This document shows positions 11,001-21,361 of a stretch of 64,000 nucleotides of DNA, piece by piece. Every line of letters starts with the position of its first letter. Position 1 is the stretch's first letter. This DNA is from Nemertoderma westbladi (Eukaryota; Xenacoelomorpha; Nemertodermatida; Nemertodermatidae): the NCBI GenBank assembly GCA_032718475.1, contig JAUCBJ010007173.1, positions 1 to 64,000 of the forward strand, read 5' to 3'. The position numbers and the translations under genes were made by a program. Below the pieces are notes generated by a model that saw nothing but the letters and a program-made list of their open reading frames with translations, was not told the DNA's origin and did not search any database.

Positions 11001-12890
11001 AAAGTAGTCTGTTATCCGTGACCCCAAACGCATCCGAGACTCAGTGGGTACAGATAAAAACTCATTGAATTTGGAACCCGTACGAGTTGGGGGATCCGTT
11101 AGCAGACCCGCTGAAGTCGGGGAATCCGTTGGCAGACCCACTGAAGTCGGGGGATCCGTTGGCAGACCCGTAGGAGTTGGGGGATCCGTTGGCAGACCCG
11201 CTGGAGTCGGGGGATCCGTTGGCAGACCCGTTGACGTTGGGGGATCCGTTGGCAGACCCGCTGGAGTCGGGGGATCCGTTGGCAGACCCGCTGGAGTCGG
11301 GGGATCCGTTGGCGAACCCGTTGAAGTCGGGGGATCCGTTGGCAGGCCCACCGGAGTCGGGGGATCCATTGGCAGACCCGCTGAAGTCGGGGGATCCATT
11401 GGCAGACCCACTGAAGTCGGGGGATACGTTGGCAGACCCACTGGAGTCAGGGAATCCGTTGGCAGACCCGCAGGAGTCGGGGGATCCGTTGGCGAACCCG
11501 TTGAAGTCGGGGGATCCGTTGGCAGGCCCACCGGAGTCGGGGGATCCGTTGGCAGACCCGCTGAAGTCGGGGGATCCATTGGCAGACCCACTGAAGTCGG
11601 GGGATACGTTGGCAGACCCACTGGAGTCAGGGAATCCGTTGGCAAACCCGCAGGAGTCGGGGGATCCGTTGGCGAACCCGTTGAGGTCGGGGGATCCGTT
11701 GGCAGACACACCGGAGTCGGGGGATCCGTTGCCAGACCCGCTGGAGTCGGGTGATTCGTTGGCAGACCCGCTGGAGTCGGGGGATCCGTTGGCAAACCCG
11801 TTGAAGTCGGGGGATCCGTTGGCAGGCCCACCGGAGTCGGGGGATCCGTTGGCAGACCCGCTGAAGTCAGGGGATCCGTTGGCAGACCCGCTGGAGTCGG
11901 GGGATCCGTTGGCGAACCCGTTGAGGTCGGGGGATCCGTTGGCAGACCCACCGGAGTCGGGGGATCCGTTGGCAGGCCTGCTGAAGTCGGGGGATCCATT
12001 GGCAGACCCACTGAAGTCGGCGGATACGTTGGCAGACCCACTGGAAACGAGGGATCCTTTGGCAGACCCGCTGAAGTCGGGGGATCCGTTGGCAGACCCG
12101 CTGAAGTCTGGCGATCCGTTGGCAGACCCGCTGGAGTCGGGGGATCCGTTGGCAGAGCTGCTGAAGTTGGGGGATCCATTGGCAGACCAGCTGGAGTCGC
12201 GGGATCCGTTGGCAGACCCGCTGAAGTCGGGGGATCAGTTGGCGAACCCGCTGGAGTCGGGGGAACCGTTGGCAGACCCTGTGGAGTCCGGGGATCCGTT
12301 ATCGAACCCGCTATAGTCGAGGAATCCGTTGGCAGACCCGCAGAAGACGGTGAATCCATTGATAGACCCGCTGAAATCGGGTGATCCGTTGGCAGACCCT
12401 GTGGAGTCGGGGAATCCGTTGTCGAACCCGCTGTGGTCGAGGGATCCGTTGGCAGACCGGCTGGAGTCGGTGGATCCGTTGGCAGACCCGCTGATGTCGG
12501 TAGATCCGTTGGCAGACCTGCTGAAGTCGGGGGATCTGTTGGCAGACCCGGTGGAGTCAGGGAATCCGTTATCGATTCCACTGTAGTCGAGGGATCCGTT
12601 TGCAGACCCGCTGGGATCGAGGGATCCAATGGCGGACCCGCTGGAAACGGGGGATCTGTGAGCGACCCCGCGTAGGCAGTTGAAAAGGCTGCAAATTGGG
12701 GCTCCACTTCGAGATGGAAGTTGATACTGCCCGAGGCAGAATCTCGCACTATTGACGCTGATCGGGCGTGGGCGTGGGGGTTGCGACACTCCGTGATTTT
12801 ACCTGGGAGGCAGTCGATGCAACTAATGCCCCTTTTAGAACAGAGGCAGTTTTGACATGTTCCGCTACGATTGCACTTGCAGCAACGCAT
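8034..12890 (-). CDS. Non-LTR ORF1 with CXC-like Cys cluster, repeat tract, Ulp1-type protease and coiled coil
   Basis: The frame is open from 12974. The first ATG is at 12890 (MRCCKCNRSG), giving about 1618 residues. In order, numbering from 12974: a Cys-rich stretch at 29-65 with repeated C-x-C and C-x2-C spacing, like the CXC clusters of transposon proteins; a Pro/Thr repeat tract at about 105-630 with unit GLPTDPPTSA; a Ulp1/SENP-like C48 cysteine-protease domain at about 740-930, where H in EHFVLHV, N in TVNPLG, Q in PKQENN and C in DCGVYIC fit the His-Asp/Asn-Gln-Cys catalytic set; a coiled coil near 1135-1160; and an Asn/Lys-rich, basic, probably RNA-binding C-terminus. It presumably packages element RNA. 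The protease could process SUMO/ubiquitin-like conjugates or the element's own proteins (inference). No internal stop is present. Confidence 0.8.
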   Translation of the reverse strand: MRCCKCNRSGTCQNCLCSKRGISCIDCLPGKITECRNPHAHARSASIVRDSASGSINFHLEVEPQFAAFSTAYAGSLTDPPFPAGPPLDPSIPAGLQTDPSTTVESITDSLTPPGLPTDPPTSAGLPTDLPTSAGLPTDPPTPAGLPTDPSTTAGSTTDSPTPQGLPTDHPISAGLSMDSPSSAGLPTDSSTIAGSITDPRTPQGLPTVPPTPAGSPTDPPTSAGLPTDPATPAGLPMDPPTSAALPTDPPTPAGLPTDRQTSAGLPTDPPTSAGLPKDPSFPVGLPTYPPTSVGLPMDPPTSAGLPTDPPTPVGLPTDPPTSTGSPTDPPTPAGLPTDPLTSAGLPTDPPTPVGLPTDPPTSTGLPTDPPTPAGLPTNHPTPAGLATDPPTPVCLPTDPPTSTGSPTDPPTPAGLPTDSLTPVGLPTYPPTSVGLPMDPPTSAGLPTDPPTPVGLPTDPPTSTGSPTDPPTPAGLPTDSLTPVGLPTYPPTSVGLPMDPPTSAGLPMDPPTPVGLPTDPPTSTGSPTDPPTPAGLPTDPPTPAGLPTDPPTSTGLPTDPPTPAGLPTDPPTPTGLPTDPPTSVGLPTDSPTSAGLLTDPPTRTGSKFNEFLSVPTESRMRLGSRITDYFKAGVRVNHNHTIPIILETPGKCTPTICECNTLASMNKSVEEVDDLHNDASSDCYEVYPDDSQTYTPTELKTNVGQFIADMNSKPPNYPVPIHSHLHELTSIEYLSDDVIDCFLGLVSKQFPHVATVLTHVTYNLRRANHDITSQVKYVAKRYLAPHAKRRPETLFFPECIDEHFVLHVANCKSSTICTVNPLGDTMPTKTTFAIADLLNLIDSVANPSRSKWLVNICNFNYPKQENNFDCGVYICLYALAITHALPTISSIHSESEDARLWLYNCLDKYKLVHHDQVTYDPSYSPWDIAAPNTDFNVGIEKDTDIISDRYGKVETLHGDNLINFLSQKTDPHDFVKALRSSKMLQNPKDDLISTLKQLGFDILSKLQKKLFKAILETIIGDNKSIKCTCINRKSIDEVAADVAEFAIVLEEKALTSVFKKRINISSTEAFGLFELINLVSTLQVEMKSMATQCSSYTSRIKSLEEQVKQLKISDVNNPKRENVIDNQNKANTMKPKKTNKLSNVGQEFVNNQEQNTANTSSETSNPFNIGRAAKQQKKKNKEKCNVSKKYHKQQGLTSDSCDEICLSDSQCSSDAELNNQSVKDNASVKNPQNLKDVLLCKEVWKEASEKKCNKKQRAQPLVPPTETQNSFDALDDMKMVGKLIKDQTSMIQSLLQSNNSKNNNNKDNNNAGNRNKTVATGKSGMNDKLVTIHVNGLQPDSSSISISQFCFKQTGHRPVNVWVTGYRGRTKAAKITIESSHKDIFTQDNIWPDGSHITRVEDSSTSTGYHPNYKNRSRDHYNNPPPQPREDSIYRDWDTYNQRANTNDTNDVMTPYDVAQYSIGLNNTRYFNTGYRQDRSNRKPLVNPGSVTKIKGASGQSYIDHPRNTRVIPGIGCQYHKSSLNPALAQAGLAMERNRAPGHKYTNYTQNTGVIPDFRGQHQYDFPYPKCTHDVSGNWSSPIYYSQHSGQSQNIGDRDFRSYKRSPYPIHPQRQQRF
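11085..12662. repeat. 30-bp tandem repeat inside non-LTR ORF1, about 52 units
   Basis: The unit on the + strand is of the form GGCAGACCCGCTGGAGTCGG+GGGATCCGTT. It repeats in register across the whole interval with scattered substitutions. 30 is a multiple of 3, so the ORF1 frame gives 10-residue repeats (about G-L-P-T-D-P-P-T-S/P-A). It also keeps other frames on both strands open for hundreds of codons; those frames are shadows. Higher-order blocks are visible: 11310-11490 resembles 11490-11670. Confidence 0.95.
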
Positions 12891-12984
12891 TGATCGAAAA
12901 TTTCGGTGAATATTTCTATTCCTACTGCCAGACTGCAGTACTGTCCTTGCCTTGTGTATGCCTTGCTGTGCCACTTGCTGTATG

Positions 12985-13490
12985 TCAGACCTCAGCTAGC
13001 ATGTTGCCAAAACTGTCTCTCCCAAACTTCTCGGGAGACCCATCAGACTGGCATCAGTTTCATGACCAGTTTACTTGCTTTATTCGACTCTGGCAATTCA
13101 AACATCCTGGCTGCTGCGAAGTTCGTTCAACTACGCTACTCTCTTCAGGGTCCTGCCCTTGCAGCTGTACAGGGATACCATCAAGTGCGGGAGTGGTGTC
13201 TATGCAGCAGCCACCAAGGAACTTGTCAGCCAATTCGGCCATCCGAACATCTTTATTGCCCTCTACAGTCAGCGTCTCGTCAACACACCTACAGTCTCGG
13301 GTGATGATCTGGACCAACTCCGCGCCTTAGTCAGCAGCTCTACAGTATGCATCGTCCATTCGGGAGATGCAGTCGCTCTTCGAGGGAATCGAGACTCATG
13401 GACTCAATGGAGAAACGGCCCCCTGCTGCCCTGTGGCTTCTCTACCAAACTCGCTTCCACAAAATCTCAAGGGATATCAACTCGCTGACC
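12985..13490 (+). pseudogene. Bel/Pao-type gag relic (frameshifted)
   Basis: A frame starting near 13000 reads LPKLSLPNFSGDPSDWHQF, the start of the DUF1759-like gag core of Pao elements. It continues in another frame (about 13095 on) through NILAAAKFVQLRYSLQGPAL, and again through KELVSQFGHPNIFIALYSQ and L-P/T-x-V-SGDDLDQLRAL, in the expected order. At least two frameshifts are needed. No protease or pol follows on this strand. The gag relic and the Pao pol relic at 17.9-20.2 kb are in opposite orientation, so they are not simply one element. Confidence 0.65.
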
Positions 13491-15660
13491 ATTGACCTGA
13501 CCTCGCTGACCCTGACCCTTCGGCTCATTGACCCACCAACTTCCTCCTTGGCGCCGACCTCCACCCGAAGACTTCTTCCTGGGATACAGGTTGAGGATGG
13601 TGTGTTGGCCCCTTCCGGGTCCACACATAAGGCCTGGAATAGCTATGGAAATTAGTCACCTTGGACATCAAATCGGACTTCAAAAACCCATTTATCTCCC
13701 CGCTCTCATGCATCTCCTTGTTGGACAATCACTACGAGATTGGGATGTCCTGGATCGATGATCATAGGCCAGCCATCAACTACTGTACAACCGGGTTCCC
13801 CAACGCAGACTGGGCAGGCCAGCCAACAACTACAACCGGGTTCCCCCACGCAGCGACTGAGCCCCAATCACCTGGAACAGCTGGAGTCACTGTGGTACCT
13901 CGAATGACTCTCACATAGTCTCCCCAATGCTTACTACAGTACAGTACCTCCCGCACCATGCTGTGGTTCGGTCACCATACTACACTGTGACTGTCTTTAA
14001 TGGACCGACTTTTGACTTTTTTCCCAGTGCAATTATATAATTATCCCCATACTGTCCCTCCCAGGTGCTACAGTATAGTCATAGACTACGCGGGACCGGA
14101 CCAGGTTTTCGGGAGACCCAATTTGCGATTCATTAAACATTATCCCATTTCGTTATTATTGAGTATTCCATTTGTTGAAATATTGTCACGCATATACAGT
14201 ACCAGATAACATGCTGCGTCTTTCTGCGGAAGGTGATCAATCTGTTGTTCTCTAGTCTCCTGCTAGAGGGCGCAATGACTGAAAGTGAAAATTTTTCTTT
14301 GATTTTAATCTGCTTCAAATGAAACTTGGTTTTTGTATTAGACAACATGCTGCATCTATGTGATTATGTAGAACCATCTGTAATTCTCCCGTCTGCCGCT
14401 AGAGGGTGAAATATGTCTAAAAGTAATTTGATTAATAGGTTGTCTTTAAACTCATTGATACTTATACCACTTTTAACAAATTTTAAGCGTATATATTTTA
14501 GTTAAAATTAAATTTTATGTACTTAGTCCTAAGCGCTTTAACTATATTATTATTATATTATTATATTTATAATCCTTTAAAAGGTTGACCTTTGTGTGAT
14601 ATGTAATGTTTAATACATATAGCCAGCAAGCTGGCTATAAGACAATAGTAGCGTAGTTGGGTCCCTCTCAATTGAACAGCTTTGCTTACAGCCTGAGAGA
14701 GAGAGATTCCAGCCCCTAAATGTCATTGTTACTAAGCTATAAAACATTTGAACGGCCCAGTGCTTATAATTCAATCAGCTGGCCTGCCAGCTAGCATAGC
14801 ACATTGAGTTATCTTGTAGATATTCCCATAGGATTCACTGGGAAGAGCCAGTCAGCTGGCGGGGAAATACATAAAAAAACTAACATTGATGTTTGCGGGT
14901 ATAACTTTTCGCCGTATCCGTATGCACATACGTGTATGTGCGTATGTAATGGATTACCATGGAGAATAATCCGTATGTTATTTTAGAGATTAGGCATTGC
15001 GGACCAGTAAGAAGTGCACAGCTGTGACGGGATCATATATCCCGACTGGGTTAGATATGTACGCGTCACTGTTTCGCTGGAGCTGCTGTACTATAGTCGT
15101 TTTGGCCTAAGGCCGTCGGGGAAATAAGAGAGTTTGTGTTTCTCAATATTAATCTTCCGAAATGATAATAGCACAGAACTATGTATGTAATGAATATCAC
15201 GATACAAAATAACAGCAGAAAATACACAGATATTAATTGGTTATGTTGGTAGCGGTGACGGTCATAAACTATGACTGGTCTGCAACTCTGTGATTAATGA
15301 ACTGACCGGTAAATCAGTAATACATAATAATATATGATTGATACACACAGATTTTGGTTTTACCTCTTACTGTACTTGGCCTTCTGTACACAGTGGATGC
15401 TTTCCTATCTCTGATCACATGCTTCCCTCCCTACTATTGGCTAATATACTAATTGTCACTTTGGCACTCCCTGTGAGTGTTTCCCCCCGCTGCTAGCCTC
15501 TACTACCTGTGTTCTCCCTCCGAGGTGGTTTGACCTCTCACCTCTCTCTGTGGCTTTAGGGCTTGTGTCGCCCCCCCCCCCCCCCCAAAGTTGGTTATGA
15601 GGCGAGATTATTATTGTTAATCTCGTATCCACAACTACACTGATAAAATGCCCCGAAGTA
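13491..15660. other. Non-coding stretch with decayed repeats
   Basis: Short frames up to 85 codons on both strands resemble nothing known to me. Two similar sentences (ACATGCTGC...TCTGC.GC.AGAGGG at 14209-14270 and 14345-14410) suggest a degenerate direct repeat of about 135 bp. There is a C/A homopolymer run at 15573-15588. No gene is supported. Confidence 0.45.
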
Positions 15661-15679
15661 TTGGATTCGTATTTTGAAT

Positions 15680-16515
15680 CTCCCTAACTACCGTCTCGTT
15701 AAGAAGGCCTATCTTCTCCAACTTCATGACTGCTTGGTTTTCAGTTCAGTTAACTGGTGTTCGGGACCTTCTAGGATCCTTAGGCTTGCGGGGAATTTGG
15801 GACAACCAGTACGTAGAACACCAAACCCTATTCTTAGCAGAGCTCAGGACATGACTCCAAGATAATTATATCCAACAGTGGTGGTCACTAGTGAGTTCTT
15901 CTCCCAACTCGCTGCTCTACATTAAGTATTTGTTCCAGGAGGAATCCTACCTGAATGTTCTACACAGGTACCCCAGACTCTGTCGGGTGCTTGCGAGATT
16001 CCGTACATCATCTCACACCCTAATGATCGAGCAAGGTAGATGGAATAGCACACCCTGTCTTGCCCTGTCTGTATGTCTGCGGTTATTGAGGATGAATATC
16101 ACTTTTTGCTAAAATGCCCAGTCTATCAGGATCTCAGAGTAATTCATTTGTCTGCTCGTTACCACAGAAACCCCACATTAAATAAATATAAAGACTTAGT
16201 AGGCTCAAACTCTATCGAAAAAATCAAATGTCTGGCAATTTTTTTGGCAAAGGCGTCCCAACGGCGCGATAAAATTTTACAACCACATTAGACGCGGTTT
16301 CGGGTAACTTGTTCAGTTGTTATATTTATGTGTTCATGTTCTATGTACATTACTTTATAAATTACAATACGTGCATATCTTTACCGTACTGCTGACACTG
16401 GTTTACCGGTCTTACATTCTTTAGTATTTTCTTCAGTTTGTTTACTTATAAAATCTAACAATAATGGCTCCATTTGAGCATTTTGTAGTAATAAACAGAA
16501 ATTGAATTGAATTAT
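15680..16515 (+). pseudogene. 3' relic of a non-LTR retrotransposon ORF2
   Basis: The frame at 16073-16291 reads EDEYHFLLKCPVYQDLR and then KYKDLVGSNSIEKIKCLAIF, the Cys/His-containing C-terminal tail common in invertebrate non-LTR pol proteins. Weaker matching frames upstream (15680-16060) look like the preceding region with frameshifts. The fragment ends in a short tandem tail of the TTGAA type (ATTGAATTGAATT, 16501-16513), which fits elements whose 3' ends finish in microsatellites. The RT core is missing. Confidence 0.6.
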
Positions 16516-16824
16516 TCTAAGGTGGATAATGTAATGGAATTGAATCCGCTTACACTCCCCCCATGCTATCTTCCAGGTGAGAAGATAGCATCAACCTTAA
16601 GTGCGCTTCAATTCCGCTGGAACCCAATCTAATATCGGGTGTGGGGTGGAGTTCTTTTCTCAGGGTCAGCTTTCCTGACCGGCCCCCCTGGGTATGTTAT
16701 TACTACCCCTCCTTGGTGCAATCGTGAGCTATGTTGCACCAAGGCATCTGGTGTCTCTGTATGAGACAATTGTGCTCTCTCTTCACACAATTCTTCGCAA
16801 CCTCACTCTAATCTTCTTCGCGGA

Positions 16825-16982
16825 CCTCTCTGTCCCTTACTCTCTCTCTCACGCACCTCGTTGTCCCTTATTCTCTCTCTCACGGACCTCGTTGTCCCTT
16901 ATTCTCTCTCTCATGGACCTCATTGTCCCTTATTCTCTCTCTCACGGACCTCGTTGTCCCTTATTCTCTCTCCAGTCCCTTG
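16825..16982. repeat. 31-bp tandem repeat, about 5 units
   Basis: The unit GTCCCTTATTCTCTCTCTCA+CGGACCTCGTT is repeated with few changes. Confidence 0.85.
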
Positions 16983-17264
16983 GGACTCTTCCTCTCTCTC
17001 TGCTCGCTCCCCACACTGGAATTGCACTCCTTTCACTCCCTCACGTGTCAACACCTCTTCTCCATACTTCCCCAGATTCCCCATTTTCGTTTTCATTCTC
17101 CATACCCTTATTGGGTCCCATGCATGTGCGCATCATGTTAGTGGGATCCGTCTAAGTCTCGTTCTGCCGTTCTAGTCAATTAGTGCCCTAAATTTATTTT
17201 ATTTTTTTTTGTTCCCCCCTGTCTGTGCTATTATCATATCTACCTTCCTACTTACTTACATGGC

Positions 17265-17715
17265 GCCCTCAGTGCCCACAACTTCTAACTCTTATGGTAC
17301 TACGTATCCTACTACTACCCCTATGGTATACCTATATACCATACTCTACTCTCTTACTATGTGGTGCTCTCAATGCCTACAACTTCTAACTCTTATGGTA
17401 CTATGTACCCTACTACTGCTACTATGGTATACCTATATACAATACCCTCTTCTCTCTTACTACGTGGCGCTCTTCGTGCCCACAACTTCTAACTCTTATG
17501 GTACTATGTACCCTGCTACTACTCTCATGGTATGTCTATATACCACACTCCCTATTCTCTAACTTCTAACTCTTACGGTACTATGTACCCTGCTATTGTT
17601 CTCATGGTATGTCTATATACCACACTCCCTATTCTCTAACTTCTAACTCTTACGGTACTATGTACCCTGCTACTATTCTCATGGTATGTTAATATACCAC
17701 ACTCCCTACTACTAC
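17265..17715. repeat. Tandem repeat of about 78-102 bp, 5 units
   Basis: Units begin AACTTCTAACTCTTATGGTA and carry TATGTACCCTGCTACTA and ATACCTATATACCA. Starts are near 17279, 17381, 17481, 17559 and 17637. The spacing shortens from about 100 to 78 bp by an internal deletion. Confidence 0.8.
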
Positions 17716-17875
17716 TACTTAGTGCTACGTACTATCTACTACTATTACTTTCTCTATCTCACTTCTTGTTTTATTATTTGCTTATTATTTATTTTTTATA
17801 TTTTTTTTGTGAGTGGGAAGGGCGTCTCGCCCTCATTCCCACCCCCCTCAGTCCAACATATTGGATGACTAAACT

Positions 17876-20178
17876 CTAAGGTGACCCTTCCAATAGGCAA
17901 CACTTTCCCACAGCCCTCATGTAGGTCTTCCTATCTTTGGCCCCTATCTTCCCTCCTATCCTCACTTCCACCGACCGGACTCTTCCATCCTCGTCGGGGT
18001 AAGTATCTACCACTCTTGCTAGTCTCCATTTGTTATTGATAATTGTGTTGTCAGTGACGATTACCAAGTCACCCTTCTTCCACTCTCTATTGGTATTTCT
18101 CCACTTACTCCTCCTATGCAATGTCGGAAGATACTCCTCTACCCATCTTCTCCAATACTCCGCACTTATTGCCTTGGCAACTTTCCAGCTTTGACGGGAA
18201 TGTATGTCATCTTTGTCTACATCCCACATGTCGATCGTCGCCGGCCTCTCCATTAGTAAGTGTCCTGGTATTAGCACGTCCAGTGATTCCGGGTCGTCAT
18301 TCTCTGGGTATAGCGGTCTGCTATTAATGATTCCCTCGCACTTGGCTAACACTGTTCTTAGTACGTCCTTGGTCACCATGTGGTTGTTCATCAGCTTGGT
18401 CATTAAATGCTTGGAACTTCCGACAAGCCTCTCTACATACCCTAATGTATGTGGCGCGTACGGCATTCTCCTTTCCCACTTTACTCTATGTTTTCTCATA
18501 GCCGCCCTGACATCGTCTCCCTCTAGGATGTCGAAGGCCTCGGCCAACTCGTTCTCTGCTCCCACGAAGTTGGTCCCGTTATCTGAATATATCACCCTCA
18601 GCGTCCCCCCTCTGCGGCTTAAAACCTTTCCAAGGCATTGATAAATGCCGATGCCGTAGCATCCTGCGCAAGTTCTATTCCCACCGCTCTTGTGTTGTTG
18701 CAGACGAAGATAATGCCGTAGCGTTTCTCCGTGTGCCACATCACCTTTATCTTAATCGGCCCGAACATATCCACGCCGCAGTGTGTGAATGGCGCGTCGT
18801 GATGTCTCACTCTGTTGGCCGGTAATGGCGCCATCTCCTGCACGGCCCTCTCCTTTCTCGTCCGTCGGCAGGTCTGGCACTGCCCCACTACTTCTTCACC
18901 TTCTTCCTAAGTTGGGTGATCCAGAACATCCTTCGTATCTCCGTGAGGGTCTGATTCGTGTCTCCTTGTAGTATCGATTTATGCGAGTCCCATATGATCT
19001 GGTGGACTATTGGTGATTTATTGGGGATTATTATGGGTTTCGGTGGGATAACTAAGCTGTTGTTGTTCACCACCCTGGAATTCATCACCAGAATCCCGTC
19101 GTCATTCAACTACAGGGACAGCGTGTTGAGTTCGCTGTCTCAACAAAGGTGTTGTTGCTTGCTGACTCTGTTCACTTCGTTGGCGTACCCCTTTCTTTGC
19201 TCGTATCGTATTATGGCTTTAGCCGCTCCTTCCAGATCGATGGTTGGTGTCCTTTTGGTATCCTTGCCAACTCCCCTGAGGAAATCCCCATAGGCCCTCC
19301 AATACGCTACCAACTTCTGAGTCTTATACCAGCTGGGGCTGTAACTGAGCAACCTGTCCGTCGGATTATCACATGGTTCCTCTGATTTTGGTGGCACTTC
19401 CTTGATCTCCCGCACCAACTGGCTGTATATCTCTTCCCCTTCTGAATCTTCCCCCTCCTCTTCTGCTACTACTTCCTCTGTGCCTGGGTCCACCTTCCTC
19501 ATTGGTGGCCAGGCCGATCTATTGCTAAGGAAGTGTGGCCCTTGCTGCCACAACTCTTCCTTCTTCGAGAAAGTGCGGCGTACTACTCCCCTCGATAACA
19601 GATCTGTTGGATTGTCGTCGGTAGGGCAGAAATGCCACCTTTCTAGGTCAGTCGTTGCCCTTATCTCGTCTATCCTGTTCGCGACAAATATGGGGTATCT
19701 TGTCTTCTCGTTATATAGCCACCCTAACACTACCATGGAGTCCGTCCAGTAGTGTGTCTTCACTATGTTGGGTATAGTGTCCATCAAGTAAGCTGTGGCC
19801 CTTACTCCTAACCTCGCAGCTGTCAGCTCGAGTTTCGTCATTGACACTGAATCTGGTGGCGTCGACTTCGCTTTACTAAATGCAAGTCTGGGCTTATGAG
19901 CCCCCTTTCGCTGTACCAATTAAAGTGCCGCTCCATATGCTTCCAAGGATGCATCGGAAAACATGTGTAGATCCAAGTCCGTCATGTCTCCGTCCGGGAA
20001 ATACACGCGTGGCATGCTGTACATCCCTATCTCCTCTAGACTCCCCGTCCACTTACTCCACTGTTTACTTATTTCTTCCGGGACCTCCGTATCCCACTCA
20101 TCCTTCAACTTGTATACTTTCTTTAGTATTTGCTTCCCCGTGACTAACAATGGGGATGCCAGGCCTAGGGGATCAATG
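17876..20178 (-). pseudogene. Bel/Pao pol relic: RT end, RNase H, integrase
   Basis: On the - strand, from 20178 down: DPLGLASPLL (end of the Pao RT domain); a region with DLHMFSDASLEAYGAAL, an in-frame stop at 19920, then MTKLELTAARLG, THYWTDSMVVLGW and NPTDLLSRGV (RNase H); an integrase zinc-binding region (19109-18890) where the second His of the H-H-C-C set reads Gln; an integrase core with CGVDMFGPI, YSDNGTNFVGA and GYVERLVGSSK (D-D-E pattern); and a C-terminal Pao domain ending near 17880. Frames change at about 19140, 18888 and 18740. The 5' part is cut off by the CR1/L2-like element at about 20180. Confidence 0.85.
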
Positions 20179-20179
20179 T

Positions 20180-21352
20180 GTTAGAGAATATAGTCATTTC
20201 AGTTTTTTTAGGTTTAGTGATAGACGATTATCAATCAGCCAATCAGCTACTTTCGATAATTCTGAGTTAGTGATGTTGGCTAAGTGTGTTATGTCTGGAG
20301 CTGATTGGCTGAGAGTAGTGTCATCAGCAAACAAGGTAGTTAGTAGAGTTGTAGCGTTAGGTAAGTCGTTTATGTAGATTAGAAAGAGAAATGGTGACAG
20401 AGTGCCACCCTGTGGTAGACCACATAATAAGGGTAGAAGAGAGGAGTAATTAGAATCTACAGAGACGAACTGAAATCGATTTGATAGGAAGCTGGAGATT
20501 AGTTGTAGCGGAGTTCCGCGTACGCCATAGCTCTCAAGCTTCGATAATAGTATTTTATGGTTGATGGTGTCAAACGCCTTTTTTAGGTCAATATATATTG
20601 TGCAAGTAGTGTTTTTAATATCTAATTTTAATAATATGATTAATTTTTTCTGTTACTGTTAGGAGCGCGTGTGAAGTGGATGTTTTTGACCGGAAACCAA
20701 ATTGCGAATCAGATAAAATGCAGTATTGTGAGAAATAAGACAATAATTGTGAGTTAATAATTTGTTCATATAATTTTGAGAGTATGGGAAGTAAAGAAAT
20801 GGGTCGGTAATTATTAGGATCTGCAGGGTTTTCGGTTTTATATGAGGGAATAACTTTGGCTATTTTAAGGGAATTAGGAAAAAACCTCTTCTGATGGAGA
20901 GGTTTATTAAATTGCTGATGTGTATGGATAAAGATTTAGCTGCCATTTGTTGAAGTTTGGAGGGGAATGGATCATTGGATGATGATTTGCAGTTAATATT
21001 TAGAAGTAAGTATTCTACCTCCACGGGCGTTGTTTCTATTAGCGAAACTGAATTAGGGTGAATATTAGATCGAGAGATATGGCACATCGGAGAGCGTGTA
21101 GACTTCGGTATTGTACTATCTAGTTTAGGTCCAATAGTAGCGAAGTGTTCGTTTAGTATGTTAGCTATTTCAGTAGGGTCCTTCGTAGTATCGGTATTGT
21201 ACTATCTAGTTTAGGTCCAATAGTAGCGAAGTGTTCGTTTAGTATGTTAGCTATTTCAGTAGGGTCCTTCGTAGTATTTAGTTTGTCTCCACAGCGAGTA
21301 GTTATTTGTTTTGGGATGGACAGTTTTTTTAGATTTGTTTAATGCAGAATTT
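20180..21352 (-). pseudogene. CR1/L2-like non-LTR element, RT half (split by RTE-like insertion)
   Basis: On the - strand the frames give, in order, a pre-RT helix region (NINCKSSSNDPFPSKLQQ), PNNYRPISLLPILSKLYEQI, QFGFRSKTSTSHALL, IYIDLKKAF in a shifted frame, LPQGGTLSPFLF, TLFADDTTLSQ and DNRLSLNLKK. Several frameshifts and stops are present. It continues the endonuclease half at 23529-24760; the two halves are separated by the RTE-like insertion. It stops abruptly inside the Pao pol at about 20180 with no 3' tail, so a deletion has removed its 3' end. An 86-bp direct duplication lies within it at 21106-21277. Confidence 0.75.
21106..21277. repeat. 86-bp direct tandem duplication inside the CR1/L2-like relic
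   Basis: The sequence starting CGGTATTGTACTATCTAGTT at 21106 repeats at 21192, seemingly without change, through TTCGTAGTAT. Confidence 0.9.
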
Positions 21353-21361
21353 ATTATTACC
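21353..21361. repeat. Left 9-bp target-site duplication of the RTE-like element
   Basis: ATTATTACC here and again at 23520-23528, just after the TAG-repeat tail. The surrounding CR1/L2-like reading frame is continuous if the insert and one copy are removed. Confidence 0.75.

Larger units (their letters stand above)
4641..12990 (-). mobile_element. Long APE-type non-LTR retrotransposon, two ORFs
   Basis: On the - strand the order is ORF1 (12890-8034), a 67-bp gap, then ORF2 (7966-5624, running on after a frameshift to 5242), about 590 bp of 3' UTR, and a run of 14 A (T at 4641-4654) as the 3' tail. Length is about 8.3 kb. The 5' boundary is not sharp: sequence resembling a Pao gag on the other strand begins by about 12990, so little or no 5' UTR is present. 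I found no convincing target duplication. The clade cannot be assigned by eye. Confidence 0.8.
16530..17838. repeat. Pyrimidine-rich tandem-repeat block, possible LTR of the adjacent Pao relic
   Basis: Directly downstream, on the - strand, of the Pao pol stop at 17876. On the - strand a G-rich run (GAGGGGGGTGGGAATGAGGG, ending near 17825) is placed like a polypurine tract or LTR start. The block begins TGTAATGGAATTG at 16531 on the + strand. No second LTR is visible, so LTR status is unproven. The 153-codon and smaller + frames here are low-complexity artefacts. Confidence 0.35.

Noticed and set aside
11044-12586. Long + strand frames (236, 379, 85 codons) over the 30-bp repeat
   Set aside because: Shadows of the repeat in non-LTR ORF1.
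16694-17562. Membrane-like + strand proteins of 72-153 codons
   Set aside because: Translations of CT-rich tandem repeats.
12985-20178. One Pao element from the gag relic to the pol relic
   Set aside because: The gag relic is on + and the pol relic on -, with unrelated repeats between.
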